A stretch of DNA of 64,000 nucleotides from Bacteroidota bacterium (GTDB lineage: Bacteria > Bacteroidota > Bacteroidia > Chitinophagales > Chitinophagaceae), in contig JAUZNZ010000001.1 of the NCBI GenBank assembly GCA_030706735.1, positions 1-64,000 on the forward strand, written 5' to 3'. This document shows, piece by piece, positions 9,713 to 19,369 of this stretch; within the stretch, counting starts at the first letter, position 1, and every line of letters starts with the position of its first letter. A model generated the notes under the pieces. It was not told the DNA's origin, searched no databases, and saw only the letters and a list, made by a program, of their open reading frames with translations. Both the position numbers and the translations under genes were made by a program.

Positions 9713-10711
9713 TTAAGACTCCCCAAGATCGATCTCGGTATTGTCGCCAATGTTCAGACTCCGGGATTCGCCCTTTACCTCGGTATCGCTGCCGATCAGG
9801 GAGTGGGTCAAAACGATATCGTACAGGTCGGCGAAGGATCCGATGATGGAATCTTTGATTATGGAGTAGTTGACATGTGTTTTCTCGCCGATGGCGACGT
9901 TCGGGCCCACAATGGAGTTCCGTATATCGCAGCCGGGCGCAATGCTGACGGGTTGAATGATGATCGTATTCTCGAATTGGTGCTCTGCCGCGATGTTGCC
10001 GCCGAATTTTTTCAGCAGCTTGGCATTGGAGTCGAGCAGGGTTTCCTTCTTGCCGCAATCGAACCAGTTCTGCACCTTGAATGACTGGAATTTCACGCCG
10101 TTGCGGATCATGCACTCTATGGCATCGGTCAGGCTATACTCGCCGTAGCTGGTGAATTGGCTGCGAATATTGTTCTCAAGGCAATCGAACAAGGCAGCGC
10201 TTTCACGAATGCGATAGATGCCTACGAGCGCCATATTGGATTTAGGGATCTGCGGCTTTTCCACTACCCTGCTGATGCTACCGTCATCGGAGAGTTCGGC
10301 GACACCAAAATTACGGGGATCGTCAACGCGCTTGATCCCGAGAAGGGAATGCGGGACGCTCAGGGTCTCTTTGACATCGTATTCGCAGATCGTATCCCCG
10401 AGCACGATGAAAACCTCGTCCTCACCTACGATCTCCCGGGTAAGCAATATGGCATGACCGATACCGTGCCGTTCATTTTGATAGACGAAATGGGCCGTAA
10501 GCTGCGGATATTTCTGCCTGACAAAATCCTGGATCTTCTCGCCGAGGTAACCTACGATGAAAATAAACTCATGAATACCTGCCTCCATCAGCTGATCGAC
10601 GATGATCGACAGAATGGTCTTGCCGGCTAGAGGGATCAACGCCTTAGGCTGTGTGTAAGTGTGCGGACGTAATTTAGTGCCGGCCCCGGCTACGGGAATG
10701 ATCGCTTTCAT
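9713..10711 (-). CDS. Sugar-1-phosphate nucleotidyltransferase (NDP-sugar pyrophosphorylase)
   Basis: The 332-residue enzyme should join a sugar-1-phosphate with an NTP to make an activated sugar. The N-terminal Rossmann-like domain has the nucleotide loop [22 protein letters not shown] at its very start (AGAGTKLRP, then K23), and FIVLGDTI as the metal-binding segment. From about residue 245 there are hexapeptide-like repeats ([18 protein letters not shown]) forming a left-handed helix, as in the long archaeal/bacterial glucose-1-phosphate thymidylyltransferase-like family. The ATG at 10711 is preferred to a TTG two codons upstream. Sugar specificity cannot be read. It is divergent from glyA with 71 bp between them. 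Confidence 0.87.
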   Translation of the reverse strand: MKAIIPVAGAGTKLRPHTYTQPKALIPLAGKTILSIIVDQLMEAGIHEFIFIVGYLGEKIQDFVRQKYPQLTAHFVYQNERHGIGHAILLTREIVGEDEVFIVLGDTICEYDVKETLSVPHSLLGIKRVDDPRNFGVAELSDDGSISRVVEKPQIPKSNMALVGIYRIRESAALFDCLENNIRSQFTSYGEYSLTDAIECMIRNGVKFQSFKVQNWFDCGKKETLLDSNAKLLKKFGGNIAAEHQFENTIIIQPVSIAPGCDIRNSIVGPNVAIGEKTHVNYSIIKDSIIGSFADLYDIVLTHSLIGSDTEVKGESRSLNIGDNTEIDLGES

Positions 10712-10770
10712 GGTCAAGAATGATAAATAAAAACGCGTGTGAAAATAGTGAATTTTATGGATTGTTGACC

Positions 10771-10778
10771 TATTTTTG
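10771..10778 (+). promoter_or_regulatory. -7 element TATTTTTG directly in front of glyA
   Basis: A perfect TAnnTTTG match ends only 4 nt before the glyA ATG, implying a leaderless or very short leader. The -33 region shows only GTG at 20 nt spacing. Confidence 0.5.
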
Positions 10779-10782
10779 CGCC

Positions 10783-12063
10783 ATGCAAAAAGATACTTCG
10801 GTTTTCGACCTCATTGGAAAAGAATTGCAGCGTCAACGTCACGGGATCGAATTGATCGCTTCAGAAAATTTTACCTCGCTCCAGGTGATGCAGGCAATGG
10901 GCACGGTACTGACGAATAAGTATGCCGAAGGTTATCCCGGAAGAAGATATTATGGAGGCTGCGAGGTAGTGGACGAGGTGGAACAATTGGCTATCGATCG
11001 GCTCAAACAAATATTCCAGTGCGACTATGCGAATGTACAGCCACACAGTGGCGCGCAGGCCAATGCGGCCTTATTGTTGGCTGTCCTCCAACCCGGTGAC
11101 ACGATCCTGGGTCTGGACCTTAGCATGGGAGGTCATCTTACGCACGGATCACCCGTTAACTTCTCCGGAAAGTTGTATCGCCCCGTATTCTATGGCGTAA
11201 AGAAGGAGAATGGCCTGGTGGATTATGACCTCATGGAAAGGGTGGCCAATAAGGAGAAGCCGAAACTGATCATTTGCGGAGCCTCGGCATACGGTCGCGA
11301 TTGGGACTATGCGCGAATCCGGGCCATTGCAGACAGTATCGGCGCTCTGGTGATGTGTGATATGGCGCATCCTGCCGGTCTTATCGCCAAGGGGCTGCTG
11401 CGTTCTCCTTTTGAGCATTGCCAGTTCGTTACCTCGACGACCCATAAGACCTTGCGCGGTCCGCGTGGAGGGATCATCCTGATGAAAAAAGATTTCGACA
11501 ATCCGTTCGGGCTGAAAGATGTTAAAGGGAATATCAGGCCCATGAGCAACCTCATCGACATGGCCGTGTTTCCCGGTACACAAGGCGGTCCGCTCGAGCA
11601 TGTAATTGCCGCAAAGGCCGTGTCATTCGGGGAAATACTGACCGAAGAGTTCACCGTCTATGCCAAACAAATCCTTACCAACGCGCAAGCCATGGCAAAC
11701 AGCCTGCTCGGCAAGGGCTATGACATCGTAAGCGGCGGTACGGACAACCATTTGCTGCTGATCGACCTTCGCAACAAGAATATAAGCGGGAAAAAAGCGG
11801 AGATCGCCCTTGGGAAGGCGGAGATCACGGTCAACAAGAACATGGTGCCTTACGACGACAAAAGCGCCTTTATCACTTCCGGTATTCGCGTGGGCGTACC
11901 AGCCATTACCACGCGGGGAATGAGGGAAACGCATATGGCCACGGTCGTAGAAATGATCGACAGAGCCCTCGTGAACGCGGAAAACGATGCGGCCCTCGAA
12001 TCGCTGCGAAAAGAAGTGAACGCCTTCATGAAGCAGTTTCCCTTATACCCTGAACTGGGTTAA
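10783..12063 (+). CDS. glyA: Serine hydroxymethyltransferase
   Basis: This PLP enzyme interconverts serine and glycine while loading one-carbon units on tetrahydrofolate, feeding purine and methionine synthesis. The 426-residue protein has the family landmarks: [11 protein letters not shown] at 22-32, the tyrosine-rich [13 protein letters not shown] at 47-59, [20 protein letters not shown], and the PLP lysine K222 in [13 protein letters not shown]. The ATG at 10783 gives the usual short N-terminus; a longer frame from 10720 would cross the promoter element. It is followed after 19 bp by the DUF4293 gene, possibly in the same transcript. Confidence 0.97.
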   Translation: MQKDTSVFDLIGKELQRQRHGIELIASENFTSLQVMQAMGTVLTNKYAEGYPGRRYYGGCEVVDEVEQLAIDRLKQIFQCDYANVQPHSGAQANAALLLAVLQPGDTILGLDLSMGGHLTHGSPVNFSGKLYRPVFYGVKKENGLVDYDLMERVANKEKPKLIICGASAYGRDWDYARIRAIADSIGALVMCDMAHPAGLIAKGLLRSPFEHCQFVTSTTHKTLRGPRGGIILMKKDFDNPFGLKDVKGNIRPMSNLIDMAVFPGTQGGPLEHVIAAKAVSFGEILTEEFTVYAKQILTNAQAMANSLLGKGYDIVSGGTDNHLLLIDLRNKNISGKKAEIALGKAEITVNKNMVPYDDKSAFITSGIRVGVPAITTRGMRETHMATVVEMIDRALVNAENDAALESLRKEVNAFMKQFPLYPELG

Positions 12064-12082
12064 ATCAATAAAACCGGGCTAT

Positions 12083-12505
12083 ATGTTACAAAGAACTCAA
12101 TCACTGTGGCTGTTCCTTGCCGCCGTCTGCGGAGCGCTCTCGATGAATTGGCCATTCTATAGCGGTAGCGTACAAGGCACGGGGAATATCCAGGTTTCGT
12201 CGGTCCTCCTGACAGCCACTTACGATATTGTCAACCTATTCTGCACCGTCGTCGTTTCGGCCGGAAGCCTGGTGGCAATTTTCTACTATAAGAAGAGAAA
12301 GTGGCAATTCCTGATCACTCTCGGGCTCTTTATTTTCTCTATCCTGAACATCTTCCAATATTACCGCGAAACGCAGAAATTCACCTCCGGGGTATTCAGT
12401 CTCACGGCATTGTTTACCCTGGCTATCCCCATCCTGTTATTCTTCGCAATGAGGGGGATCCGCAGAGACGAAAAGCTGGTGAAAAGTCTGGACAGGCTCA
12501 GATGA
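12083..12505 (+). CDS. DUF4293 family membrane protein
   Basis: A 140-residue protein with four membrane helices (about 7-25, 45-68, 73-92 and 100-122) and a charged C-terminal tail ([14 protein letters not shown]). The N-terminal MLQRTQSLWLFLAA pattern is characteristic of DUF4293, a family found almost only in Bacteroidota and of unknown function. Its 3' end overlaps the end of uvrA on the other strand by 8 bp, so the two transcripts must overlap. Confidence 0.83.
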   Translation: MLQRTQSLWLFLAAVCGALSMNWPFYSGSVQGTGNIQVSSVLLTATYDIVNLFCTVVVSAGSLVAIFYYKKRKWQFLITLGLFIFSILNIFQYYRETQKFTSGVFSLTALFTLAIPILLFFAMRGIRRDEKLVKSLDRLR

Positions 12506-15413
12506 ATTTGCCCGTATGACTGGCTCCGGCTTTCTTCAGTCCGGCCGGAATGCCGGCATAGACCAGATCGCCTCCTCCATCCCCTGCCTCAGGGCCAAGA
12601 TCGATGACCCAGTCCGAACAACGTATCACATCCGTGTTGTGTTCTATGACAAGGATCGAATGTCCTTGTTCGATAAGTGCATTAAATGAGGCCAGCAATT
12701 TCCGGATATCATGAAAATGCAAACCGGTAGTGGGCTCGTCGAAAATAAACAGGATATGGCCCTGGGCCTTGCCTTTGCCCAGAAAGCTGGCCAGCTTTAC
12801 CCGTTGTGCCTCGCCGCCCGACAGGGTATCGGAGGATTGCCCGAGTTTGACGTAACCCAGACCGACGTCGCTTAGCGGTTTGAGCTTCTGCAGGATGTCT
12901 TTTTCCTCCGCAAAGAATTCCAACGAATCATCTACGCTCATGTCAAGGACCTGGAAAATGTTCTTGTCCCGGTAGGTTACTTCAAGCACTTCCTCTTTAA
13001 AGCGCCGACCCCCGCATACCTCGCAGGTCAGGTGTACGTCGGCGAGGAATTGCATCTCCACGACCTGCTCCCCTTCTCCCTTACAGGTATCACAACGCCC
13101 GCCATCGACATTAAAGGAAAAGTGCTTGGGCTGAAACCCCCGCACTTTGGAAAGCGGCTGTCTCGAGAAAAGGTCCCTGATCTCGTCGTACGCTTTGATA
13201 TAGGTCACCGGATTGCTCCGGGAGGATTTTCCGATCGGATTCTGGTCCACCAACTCGACCTGCGAAAGATGATCGAGATCGCCGCTCAGCCCCTTGTGCA
13301 GGCCTACCTTATCGCCGGGTTCTCCTTTTAATTTCTGTAAGGCGGGAAAAAGTATCTGCCGGACCAAGGTCGTCTTACCACTTCCACTGACCCCGCTTAC
13401 GACGCAAAGCACGTTGAGCGGGAATTCCACGGTGATATCCTTTAGATTATGCTGCCTCGCGCCTTGCACCGTGATCGAGCGGGTCCATTTCCGGAGGGCC
13501 TTCGGCGCTTCTATCCTGAGTTCGCCCTTGAGGTATCTGCCGGTAAGACTGTTCTTGTTGGCGATCAACTGCTCATAATTACCGGCAGCGACCACTTCTC
13601 CGCCGAGATGGCTTGCCAGCGGCCCCATATCGATTATATGATCTGCTTCGCGCATCATCATCTCGTCATGCTCGACCACTACCACCGTATTATTAAGATC
13701 CCTCAATTCCTTCAATATGCGGATGAGCCGTTGCGTATCGCGGGAATGCAAGCCGATCGACGGCTCGTCGAGGATATACAGGGAATTGGTGAGATTGCTG
13801 CCCAGCGAGCGGGTCAGCTGGATCCTTTGGCTCTCCCCGCCGCTAAGACTGTTTGCCAGACGATTCAAGGTCAGATAGCCCAATCCAACGTCAAGCAGGG
13901 TCTTCAGGCGATGATGAACCTCGATCAATATCCTTTTGGCGATCTGCCGGTCATGGTCGCCAAGGACAAGCGTCTCAAACCAGGGCAACAGATCTTTCGT
14001 TTGCATTTCGCAAAGTTCGCCGATGTGTTTGCCGCCGATCTTCACGTATAGGGCTTCTTTCCTAAGGCGATAGCCTTCACAATCGGGACACAATGTTCGG
14101 CCACGGTACCGGGACAGCAGGACCCGGTACTGCACTTTGTACAAATTCTTTTCTACTTCTTCGAAAAAGCCATTGATACCGTGGGCATGCTCATTCCCTT
14201 CCCAAAGTGCCTTGTATTGCGCTTTGGTCAGGTCAATAATGGGCTTATGGACGGGGAAATCGAATTTTTTAGCGGCCTTGATAAATTGATCCTTCCACCA
14301 AACCAGTTTTTCTCCTTTCCATGGAGCCACCGCGCCTTCATAGACGCTGAGGCGCTTATCGGGGATCACGAGGTCGGCGTCGATACCCAATACCTGGCTG
14401 AACCCTTCGCAGGTCGGGCAGGCGCCGAATGGATTATTGAAGGAAAATAGATTTGGCACGGGTTCCTCGAACAGGATGCCGTCCAATTCAAAACGATTGG
14501 AGAAATGGAGCCTTTCCATCCCATTGATCTCCAATTCCATTTCGCCTTCGCCTTCATAAAAGGCCGTACCCACCGAATCTGCAATCCGGTGCTGATCATC
14601 TTCATCGAATGCTTTAGCAACCAGACGATCCACCAATACGAAAACCTCTGCCCTGGCCTTAAGCGGCGCCGGTCGCTTACCGCCGGAAAAAGGCAATCGG
14701 CCGCCCAGCGATTTATCATCCAGTTCCATCAATTCTTCGATACGCAAGGTGTCCCCAACATTCGGCCGGGCGTCGGCGGATGCCGGAATATATAACCTGG
14801 AAAATCCTTTTTGCAGGAGGATATTCAACTCCTCCCGTGCATTCCGATTCTTGTTTTGCTTGAATGGTGTGATTATCAATATCTTATCACCCAATTGACG
14901 TCCAAGGATGGCCCGCAGAACGTCCGTGGTGTCGTCTTTTTTGACTGGCCGACCGGATATCGGGGAGTAGGTCCTGCCCACCCGGGCATAGAGCAGTCGC
15001 AGATAGTCGTAGATCTCGGTCATACTTCCCACCGTGGAGCGGGGAGTACGTGTAATTACCTTCTGCTCTATGGCGATAGCCGGACATAGACCTTTGATGT
15101 AATCTACATCGGGCTTGTTCATTCGCGCCATGAACTGTCGGGCATAGGCGCTCAGGCTTTCCGCGTAGCGGCGCTGACCTTCGGCAAATAAGGTATCGAT
15201 GGTAAGGGAAGATTTCCCCGATCCGGAAACTCCGGTCACGACGACCAGTTTTCCGCGCGGGATATCCACGTCGACATTTTTCAGATTATGCACCCGGGCC
15301 CCCTTGATCTGGATCACGTTCTGCCGGGGCCTGGTTTGACCCTCCTCTCGGGGCGCCGGAACGATCCTTTCCGGGTCCGTTGCCGCTTTTTTTACTTTAA
15401 CCGATGTTCCCAT
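12498..15413 (-). CDS. uvrA: Excinuclease ABC subunit A
   Basis: UvrA is the damage-recognition ATPase of nucleotide excision repair. The 971-residue protein has two ABC modules: Walker [11 protein letters not shown] at 61-70 with signature SLSGGESQR, and a second [10 protein letters not shown] with [10 protein letters not shown]. The C-terminal zinc module is intact (CDTCKGEGE ... CEVC). In the N-terminal zinc module only the second pair (ACPTCEGF) remains; the expected first CxxC is replaced by FELDGILF. An N-terminal extension of about 30 residues precedes the conserved [12 protein letters not shown]. It is convergent with the DUF4293 gene. Confidence 0.97.
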   Translation of the reverse strand: MGTSVKVKKAATDPERIVPAPREEGQTRPRQNVIQIKGARVHNLKNVDVDIPRGKLVVVTGVSGSGKSSLTIDTLFAEGQRRYAESLSAYARQFMARMNKPDVDYIKGLCPAIAIEQKVITRTPRSTVGSMTEIYDYLRLLYARVGRTYSPISGRPVKKDDTTDVLRAILGRQLGDKILIITPFKQNKNRNAREELNILLQKGFSRLYIPASADARPNVGDTLRIEELMELDDKSLGGRLPFSGGKRPAPLKARAEVFVLVDRLVAKAFDEDDQHRIADSVGTAFYEGEGEMELEINGMERLHFSNRFELDGILFEEPVPNLFSFNNPFGACPTCEGFSQVLGIDADLVIPDKRLSVYEGAVAPWKGEKLVWWKDQFIKAAKKFDFPVHKPIIDLTKAQYKALWEGNEHAHGINGFFEEVEKNLYKVQYRVLLSRYRGRTLCPDCEGYRLRKEALYVKIGGKHIGELCEMQTKDLLPWFETLVLGDHDRQIAKRILIEVHHRLKTLLDVGLGYLTLNRLANSLSGGESQRIQLTRSLGSNLTNSLYILDEPSIGLHSRDTQRLIRILKELRDLNNTVVVVEHDEMMMREADHIIDMGPLASHLGGEVVAAGNYEQLIANKNSLTGRYLKGELRIEAPKALRKWTRSITVQGARQHNLKDITVEFPLNVLCVVSGVSGSGKTTLVRQILFPALQKLKGEPGDKVGLHKGLSGDLDHLSQVELVDQNPIGKSSRSNPVTYIKAYDEIRDLFSRQPLSKVRGFQPKHFSFNVDGGRCDTCKGEGEQVVEMQFLADVHLTCEVCGGRRFKEEVLEVTYRDKNIFQVLDMSVDDSLEFFAEEKDILQKLKPLSDVGLGYVKLGQSSDTLSGGEAQRVKLASFLGKGKAQGHILFIFDEPTTGLHFHDIRKLLASFNALIEQGHSILVIEHNTDVIRCSDWVIDLGPEAGDGGGDLVYAGIPAGLKKAGASHTGKFI

Positions 15414-15774
15414 ATACTTGATCGCAAACTACTTCAAAAATTGTGTAAATCATGGGACCGACCGCAACAAGTACGTACCCACCCTTGGCGGCTCCGGCAG
15501 CCTAAAAACAATTGATTTTGTAAAACTCAGGGGAGATAGGACAAATCAGATGGTTCCCAAGCTGTTGTCCACGAACCACAGATTTAAAGAACAAAAGATT
15601 TCCCAAAATGTTGTTTTTTCCAAAAATTGTATATCTTTAAATTCTGATTTGTACACTATTCATTTAAAAAACTAAATTCTTCGCCTATCGACTTATCACT
15701 TCTACACCGAAAAGCCAAAACGTCTTTAAAATCCAAAATAATATCCTATCACCTTTCAAAAACCGTAGAAGTTT
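15414..15774. other. AT-rich divergent intergenic region (uvrA/ECF sigma)
   Basis: No convincing gene lies here. A promoter-like TTG (15611-15613) with an 18-nt spacer to TATCTTTA (15632-15639) resembles the phylum consensus but has a short spacer and a last-base mismatch. It could drive the sigma factor with a leader of about 130 nt. I see no strong hairpin. Confidence 0.35.
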
Positions 15775-16356
15775 ATGACATTACTACGCAAAAAAACCGA
15801 CCACGAACTTATCCATCAATTCCGTGACGGCGATCTGCATGCCCTTGAAGCCCTGATCGTACGGCATAAGGATAAGTTGTACACCTCCATTCTTTTCCTT
15901 GTTAAGGACAAATACCTTGCCGAGGATATTTTCCAGGACGTTCTCATTAAGATCATCGACACCATTCGCGGCGGTCGTTACACGGAAGAAGGAAAATTCC
16001 TTCCCTGGGCCATGCGTATCGCCCACAACCTCTGTGTAGATCATTTCCGGAAGGTAAAGCGTACTCCGGCCATTAAGACCAGCGACGACCGGGACATTTT
16101 CGAAGTCATTCATTTTACGGAAGAGGGCGCAGACACCAAAATGATGAAGCGCCAAAGCCATGACCGTGTCCGCAAGATGCTGGACATGTTGCCGGAAGAC
16201 CAGCGCGAGGTGATCATCCTGCGTCATTATGCGGATCTTAGCTTTAAGGAGATCGCCGCACTGACCAATTGCAGTATTAATACGGCCCTGGGCCGCATGC
16301 GATATGGTCTGATCAATCTTCGCAAAATGATGACTGAGAAAAAGATTGCCTTGTAA
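15775..16356 (+). CDS. ECF-type RNA polymerase sigma factor
   Basis: A 193-residue sigma-70 family protein with only regions 2 and 4. Region 2 (about 20-95) includes the core-binding DALEALIVRHKDKLYTS-type helix and DIFQDVLIKII. Region 4 (about 138-188) has the helix-turn-helix LPEDQREVIILRHYADLSFKEIAALTNCSINTALGRM (residues split by a turn at SFKEIA). No anti-sigma gene is adjacent, so it may act as a constitutive or general stress sigma, as some stand-alone ECF factors in this phylum do. The start is the ATG at 15775. A strong terminator follows. Confidence 0.93.
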   Translation: MTLLRKKTDHELIHQFRDGDLHALEALIVRHKDKLYTSILFLVKDKYLAEDIFQDVLIKIIDTIRGGRYTEEGKFLPWAMRIAHNLCVDHFRKVKRTPAIKTSDDRDIFEVIHFTEEGADTKMMKRQSHDRVRKMLDMLPEDQREVIILRHYADLSFKEIAALTNCSINTALGRMRYGLINLRKMMTEKKIAL

Positions 16357-16453
16357 GTATTTTTTTTATGATTCTTTAACTTCCAGAGAGAACGGGGAAC
16401 GGAAATAACCGCTAACTTTAATGAGTGAAAAGACGAATTAAAAAAATATTCAG

Positions 16454-16487
16454 AGTTCCTGCCTGACCATGGCAGGGACTTTTTTTG
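16454..16487 (+). terminator. Intrinsic terminator after ECF sigma gene
   Basis: Arms AGTTCCTGCC and GGCAGGGACT (one G-U) flank a 7-nt loop and are followed by seven T residues. Confidence 0.8.
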
Positions 16488-16593
16488 TTTTTGATCATGA
16501 ATCCCCTCAAGACCTTGTCATTCTGGCCCTCCATCTGACACAGTCACTTGCCCTTAGTATGGTCGGAAGGTTGGTACAGAATGACGCCTAACT

Positions 16594-16621
16594 AAAAACC
16601 CCCGCAATTGCGGGGGTTTTT
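16594..16621. terminator. Bidirectional intrinsic terminator
   Basis: A perfect palindrome with 14-nt arms (AAAAACCCCCGCAA and its complement), giving a GC hairpin with a T-run on both strands. It lies 17 bp beyond the end of the minus-strand metalloprotease gene. Confidence 0.85.
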
Positions 16622-16638
16622 CTTGTTTGTTAAGCCCT

Positions 16639-19269
16639 CTATTTGACGACAAGGGCCTTATCGATCAGGAATGTCAGGCTGGCGCGATGTGCACGCGTTT
16701 GTTCATTCGGGGACGTCATGGTCGCCAACAGGGCCTTGATCTTCCTCAAGGTATTGTAGGCCGCCTCGCGGGAAGGATTGTCATATCCCGTCGTCGCTTC
16801 GGAAATGCCGATTATTTTCTTCACATATTCCGTTTGGATATTCTGACGGTAGAGATTGACCGCGCCCATCTTATCCGCGTCGAATATCGCTTTGGTGAAA
16901 TCGCCCATAACGTCTGCGACGCTATAGCTGTTGCCATAGAGGCTGGTCGTATTCATGCGCTGCAGCGCATTAACGCTGAAGACCTGGGTCAGGACCCCTT
17001 GCTGAATGGCCAGTACGGTGTTCTGAGGCTTGGGATCTTCCGTACCGCCAAAGAAACTAAATCCTCTCCGCTGCGCCTGGAGATAGGGGAATAATCGGGA
17101 GTCGGCATCATAAGCGTCCGGTGCAAAGACATACTTGCTCAGTACCTGCACTGCCTTTTTCTGATATGCGGCCGGAACCGGAGTAAACGGCCTGGCATCG
17201 GAACCCTGTCCGACATAGCTCCTGTCTACATAGATCCCGCCGACATAACGGCTGACCGAGGACGCCATGGAATTACGTTGTCCGGCCAGTATCCCGTAAC
17301 GGCTCCTCAATTCCGTATACGATCTGCCGGGCTTACTGTACTTGTCCTTCAGTTTCGTCATTAACTTATTGATCAACCTGAACCGTTCGTCGGAATAGGT
17401 GACCATGTCATTGGTCAGGTCGTTGATCATCACCCGGGGATCGATGCCGCCTCCGCCCGGTGTGCGCATATCATCCGCGTCATTGCCGAAGGCCAGGTGC
17501 GGATCATGGCTGCGGCTCGCGATCTTGCTCAACACCGCATCCTCTTCCCCGGGTGAGCATTCCGTATACCCGTACTGAATGGCCCAAAGGTCGTAGGGCC
17601 CGGGTTTGGTCGTGTAATAGTCTCCCTGCTTGCTGTGATCCAGGGCAATATTGATCGCGGGGTAGTCCATAACAGAGCCTTGCAGACCGATCTTGTGCGT
17701 GATGTCGGTATTGTTGACCTCCGCAGGACTAAGCATCTGGCTGGCCTTCATATTATGGTTGAGGCCCATGGTATGCCCCATTTCATGAAGGATCAGATAA
17801 TACAGGAACTGCTTGTGCATTTCTTTCAGTTCGGAGGGGGAGGCATTATTCGCCTCCAGTGCCGTCAGGCCTGCCGTGAACTGGGCCTTCAATTCCTGCC
17901 CGAGGGTACAGGTCTGCCAGTGTTGCTTTTGGGAAGGAGAAAGAAATTGGGAGAAAGGATCAGCAGCCGAATTGCTTCCGGGAACGTTCCAGCCGTTGGT
18001 CCAGCCATATGGATTTTCCTGACCGGGGGCGCTGTACAATTCATCGAGGATCGGGGTTGCACTGCCGGAAAACCATTCGACGGTAATATCCGCACCTAGT
18101 ATCTGTCCGGTCTTTGGATTCACGAAGCTGGGTCCGATCGCGCCATATGGCGGATAAGGAGAAGATACCCAGCGAATGGTATTATAACGTATATCCGCGG
18201 GATCCCAGGTAGCCGTATCAGGCATGATCTTCATCACAACGGCATTTTTGAAACCGGCCGCCTCGAAGGCTTCGTTCCATTTCTCCCCGGCCTCGACGAT
18301 GGTCTGCCGATATTCCACCGGCGTGGTATTTTCCACCCACCAGACAATGGGTTCCACGGGTTCGCTGAGTGCGGCGCCCGGATCTTTCTTCTTCAGATTC
18401 CAGCGGTGGATCACATCCTTGAAATTGGGCACGTCGATGGTGGTCAGGTTGTCGATCTCCTCCGAGAAGTATCCGATGCGGGGATCATCCCGACGGGGCC
18501 TGAAATCGTTTTGCGGCACTTCCATAAAACTATGCTGGAACCGGATCCGGTCATAACGTGCGTCGGTAATATCCCTTCCCCCGCCATTGAAGGGCGCGGG
18601 GTTGTCGTAAGCCAGGTCGACGACCACGTCCGTATTATTGGGATAGGAACGGATCTTATCGTATTTGGATTTGGCCGCATTCAGGCTGCCCAGGTTGAAT
18701 ACGAATTGCGGCGGGATGCCCGGAGGAAGGATGGGCTTGACGGGATCCAGTTTTTCACTGAGGAACAAGCCGTCGCCCGCGATCAGATATCCATGATCGT
18801 CTTCGGCGGCAGCCTTGTCAGAATAAAAGATCGCTTCGGGCACGTCTACATTGGCGGCCTTGCTGATCGCGTTGGAGGGATCATACCAAAAATTCGTGTT
18901 CTCCTGCGAAAATTCGATCTTATCAAACTGCTTCCTGATCCTGAAGACCCAGGTGGTGCGGATCATATTCTGGTTCAGGAAAAGGCTTGTCGGGCCGCCC
19001 ATGGAAAAGCTCTGATAGATGAATTCCTTGCCTAGCTGGTCTTTCTTGACATAGATCTGCAGGCTGCCGGTGACCGTATCCTGGTAAAGGGTGAATAGCC
19101 CCTCGATCTTTCTGGACCCTTTCACCTTATCGGCCAGGCTGGGCTTTGCGGGCGGCTTTTTGGCCGTGTCTGCCCCTGCCGGAGGTGCCGCCTTCATTTG
19201 CGCGAAGGAACCCAACGCACAAAAAAGGGTGAAAGGCAGGAAGAGCAGCCAATTTGACTTAATACGCAT
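16639..19269 (-). CDS. Secreted zinc-dependent metalloprotease (DUF5117/DUF5118, metzincin-like)
   Basis: An 876-residue exported protease. The signal peptide MRIKSNWLLFLPFTLFCALGSFAQ ends at the AQ typical of this phylum and supports the ATG at 19269. A longer frame back to 19446 lacks a signal and overlaps the upstream gene. The zinc site is HEMGHTMGLNH at 495-505, a full HExxHxxGxxH metzincin motif, followed by a methionine-containing segment (GSVMDYP) that could be the Met-turn. The N-terminal region (EGLFTLYQDTVTGSLQIYVKKDQLGKEFIYQSF) matches DUF5118/DUF5117-type proteins. Substrate is unknown; the likely location is periplasm or cell surface. It lies 100 bp downstream of the DsbD-like gene on the same strand. 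Confidence 0.88.
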   Translation of the reverse strand: MRIKSNWLLFLPFTLFCALGSFAQMKAAPPAGADTAKKPPAKPSLADKVKGSRKIEGLFTLYQDTVTGSLQIYVKKDQLGKEFIYQSFSMGGPTSLFLNQNMIRTTWVFRIRKQFDKIEFSQENTNFWYDPSNAISKAANVDVPEAIFYSDKAAAEDDHGYLIAGDGLFLSEKLDPVKPILPPGIPPQFVFNLGSLNAAKSKYDKIRSYPNNTDVVVDLAYDNPAPFNGGGRDITDARYDRIRFQHSFMEVPQNDFRPRRDDPRIGYFSEEIDNLTTIDVPNFKDVIHRWNLKKKDPGAALSEPVEPIVWWVENTTPVEYRQTIVEAGEKWNEAFEAAGFKNAVVMKIMPDTATWDPADIRYNTIRWVSSPYPPYGAIGPSFVNPKTGQILGADITVEWFSGSATPILDELYSAPGQENPYGWTNGWNVPGSNSAADPFSQFLSPSQKQHWQTCTLGQELKAQFTAGLTALEANNASPSELKEMHKQFLYYLILHEMGHTMGLNHNMKASQMLSPAEVNNTDITHKIGLQGSVMDYPAINIALDHSKQGDYYTTKPGPYDLWAIQYGYTECSPGEEDAVLSKIASRSHDPHLAFGNDADDMRTPGGGGIDPRVMINDLTNDMVTYSDERFRLINKLMTKLKDKYSKPGRSYTELRSRYGILAGQRNSMASSVSRYVGGIYVDRSYVGQGSDARPFTPVPAAYQKKAVQVLSKYVFAPDAYDADSRLFPYLQAQRRGFSFFGGTEDPKPQNTVLAIQQGVLTQVFSVNALQRMNTTSLYGNSYSVADVMGDFTKAIFDADKMGAVNLYRQNIQTEYVKKIIGISEATTGYDNPSREAAYNTLRKIKALLATMTSPNEQTRAHRASLTFLIDKALVVK

Positions 19270-19369
19270 ATGTTTTGGATTTAAAATTATTCGATAAGGA
19301 TACGTCAAATTCCTGTTACTGGGCAAAGGAATTTGATGAGTGGTCGGCCGGTTCAGGCTATGGGAGGGC

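Noticed and set aside
15418-15675. 85-codon plus-strand frame upstream of the sigma gene
   Set aside because: Low-complexity AT-rich translation with no domain; overlaps the likely promoter.
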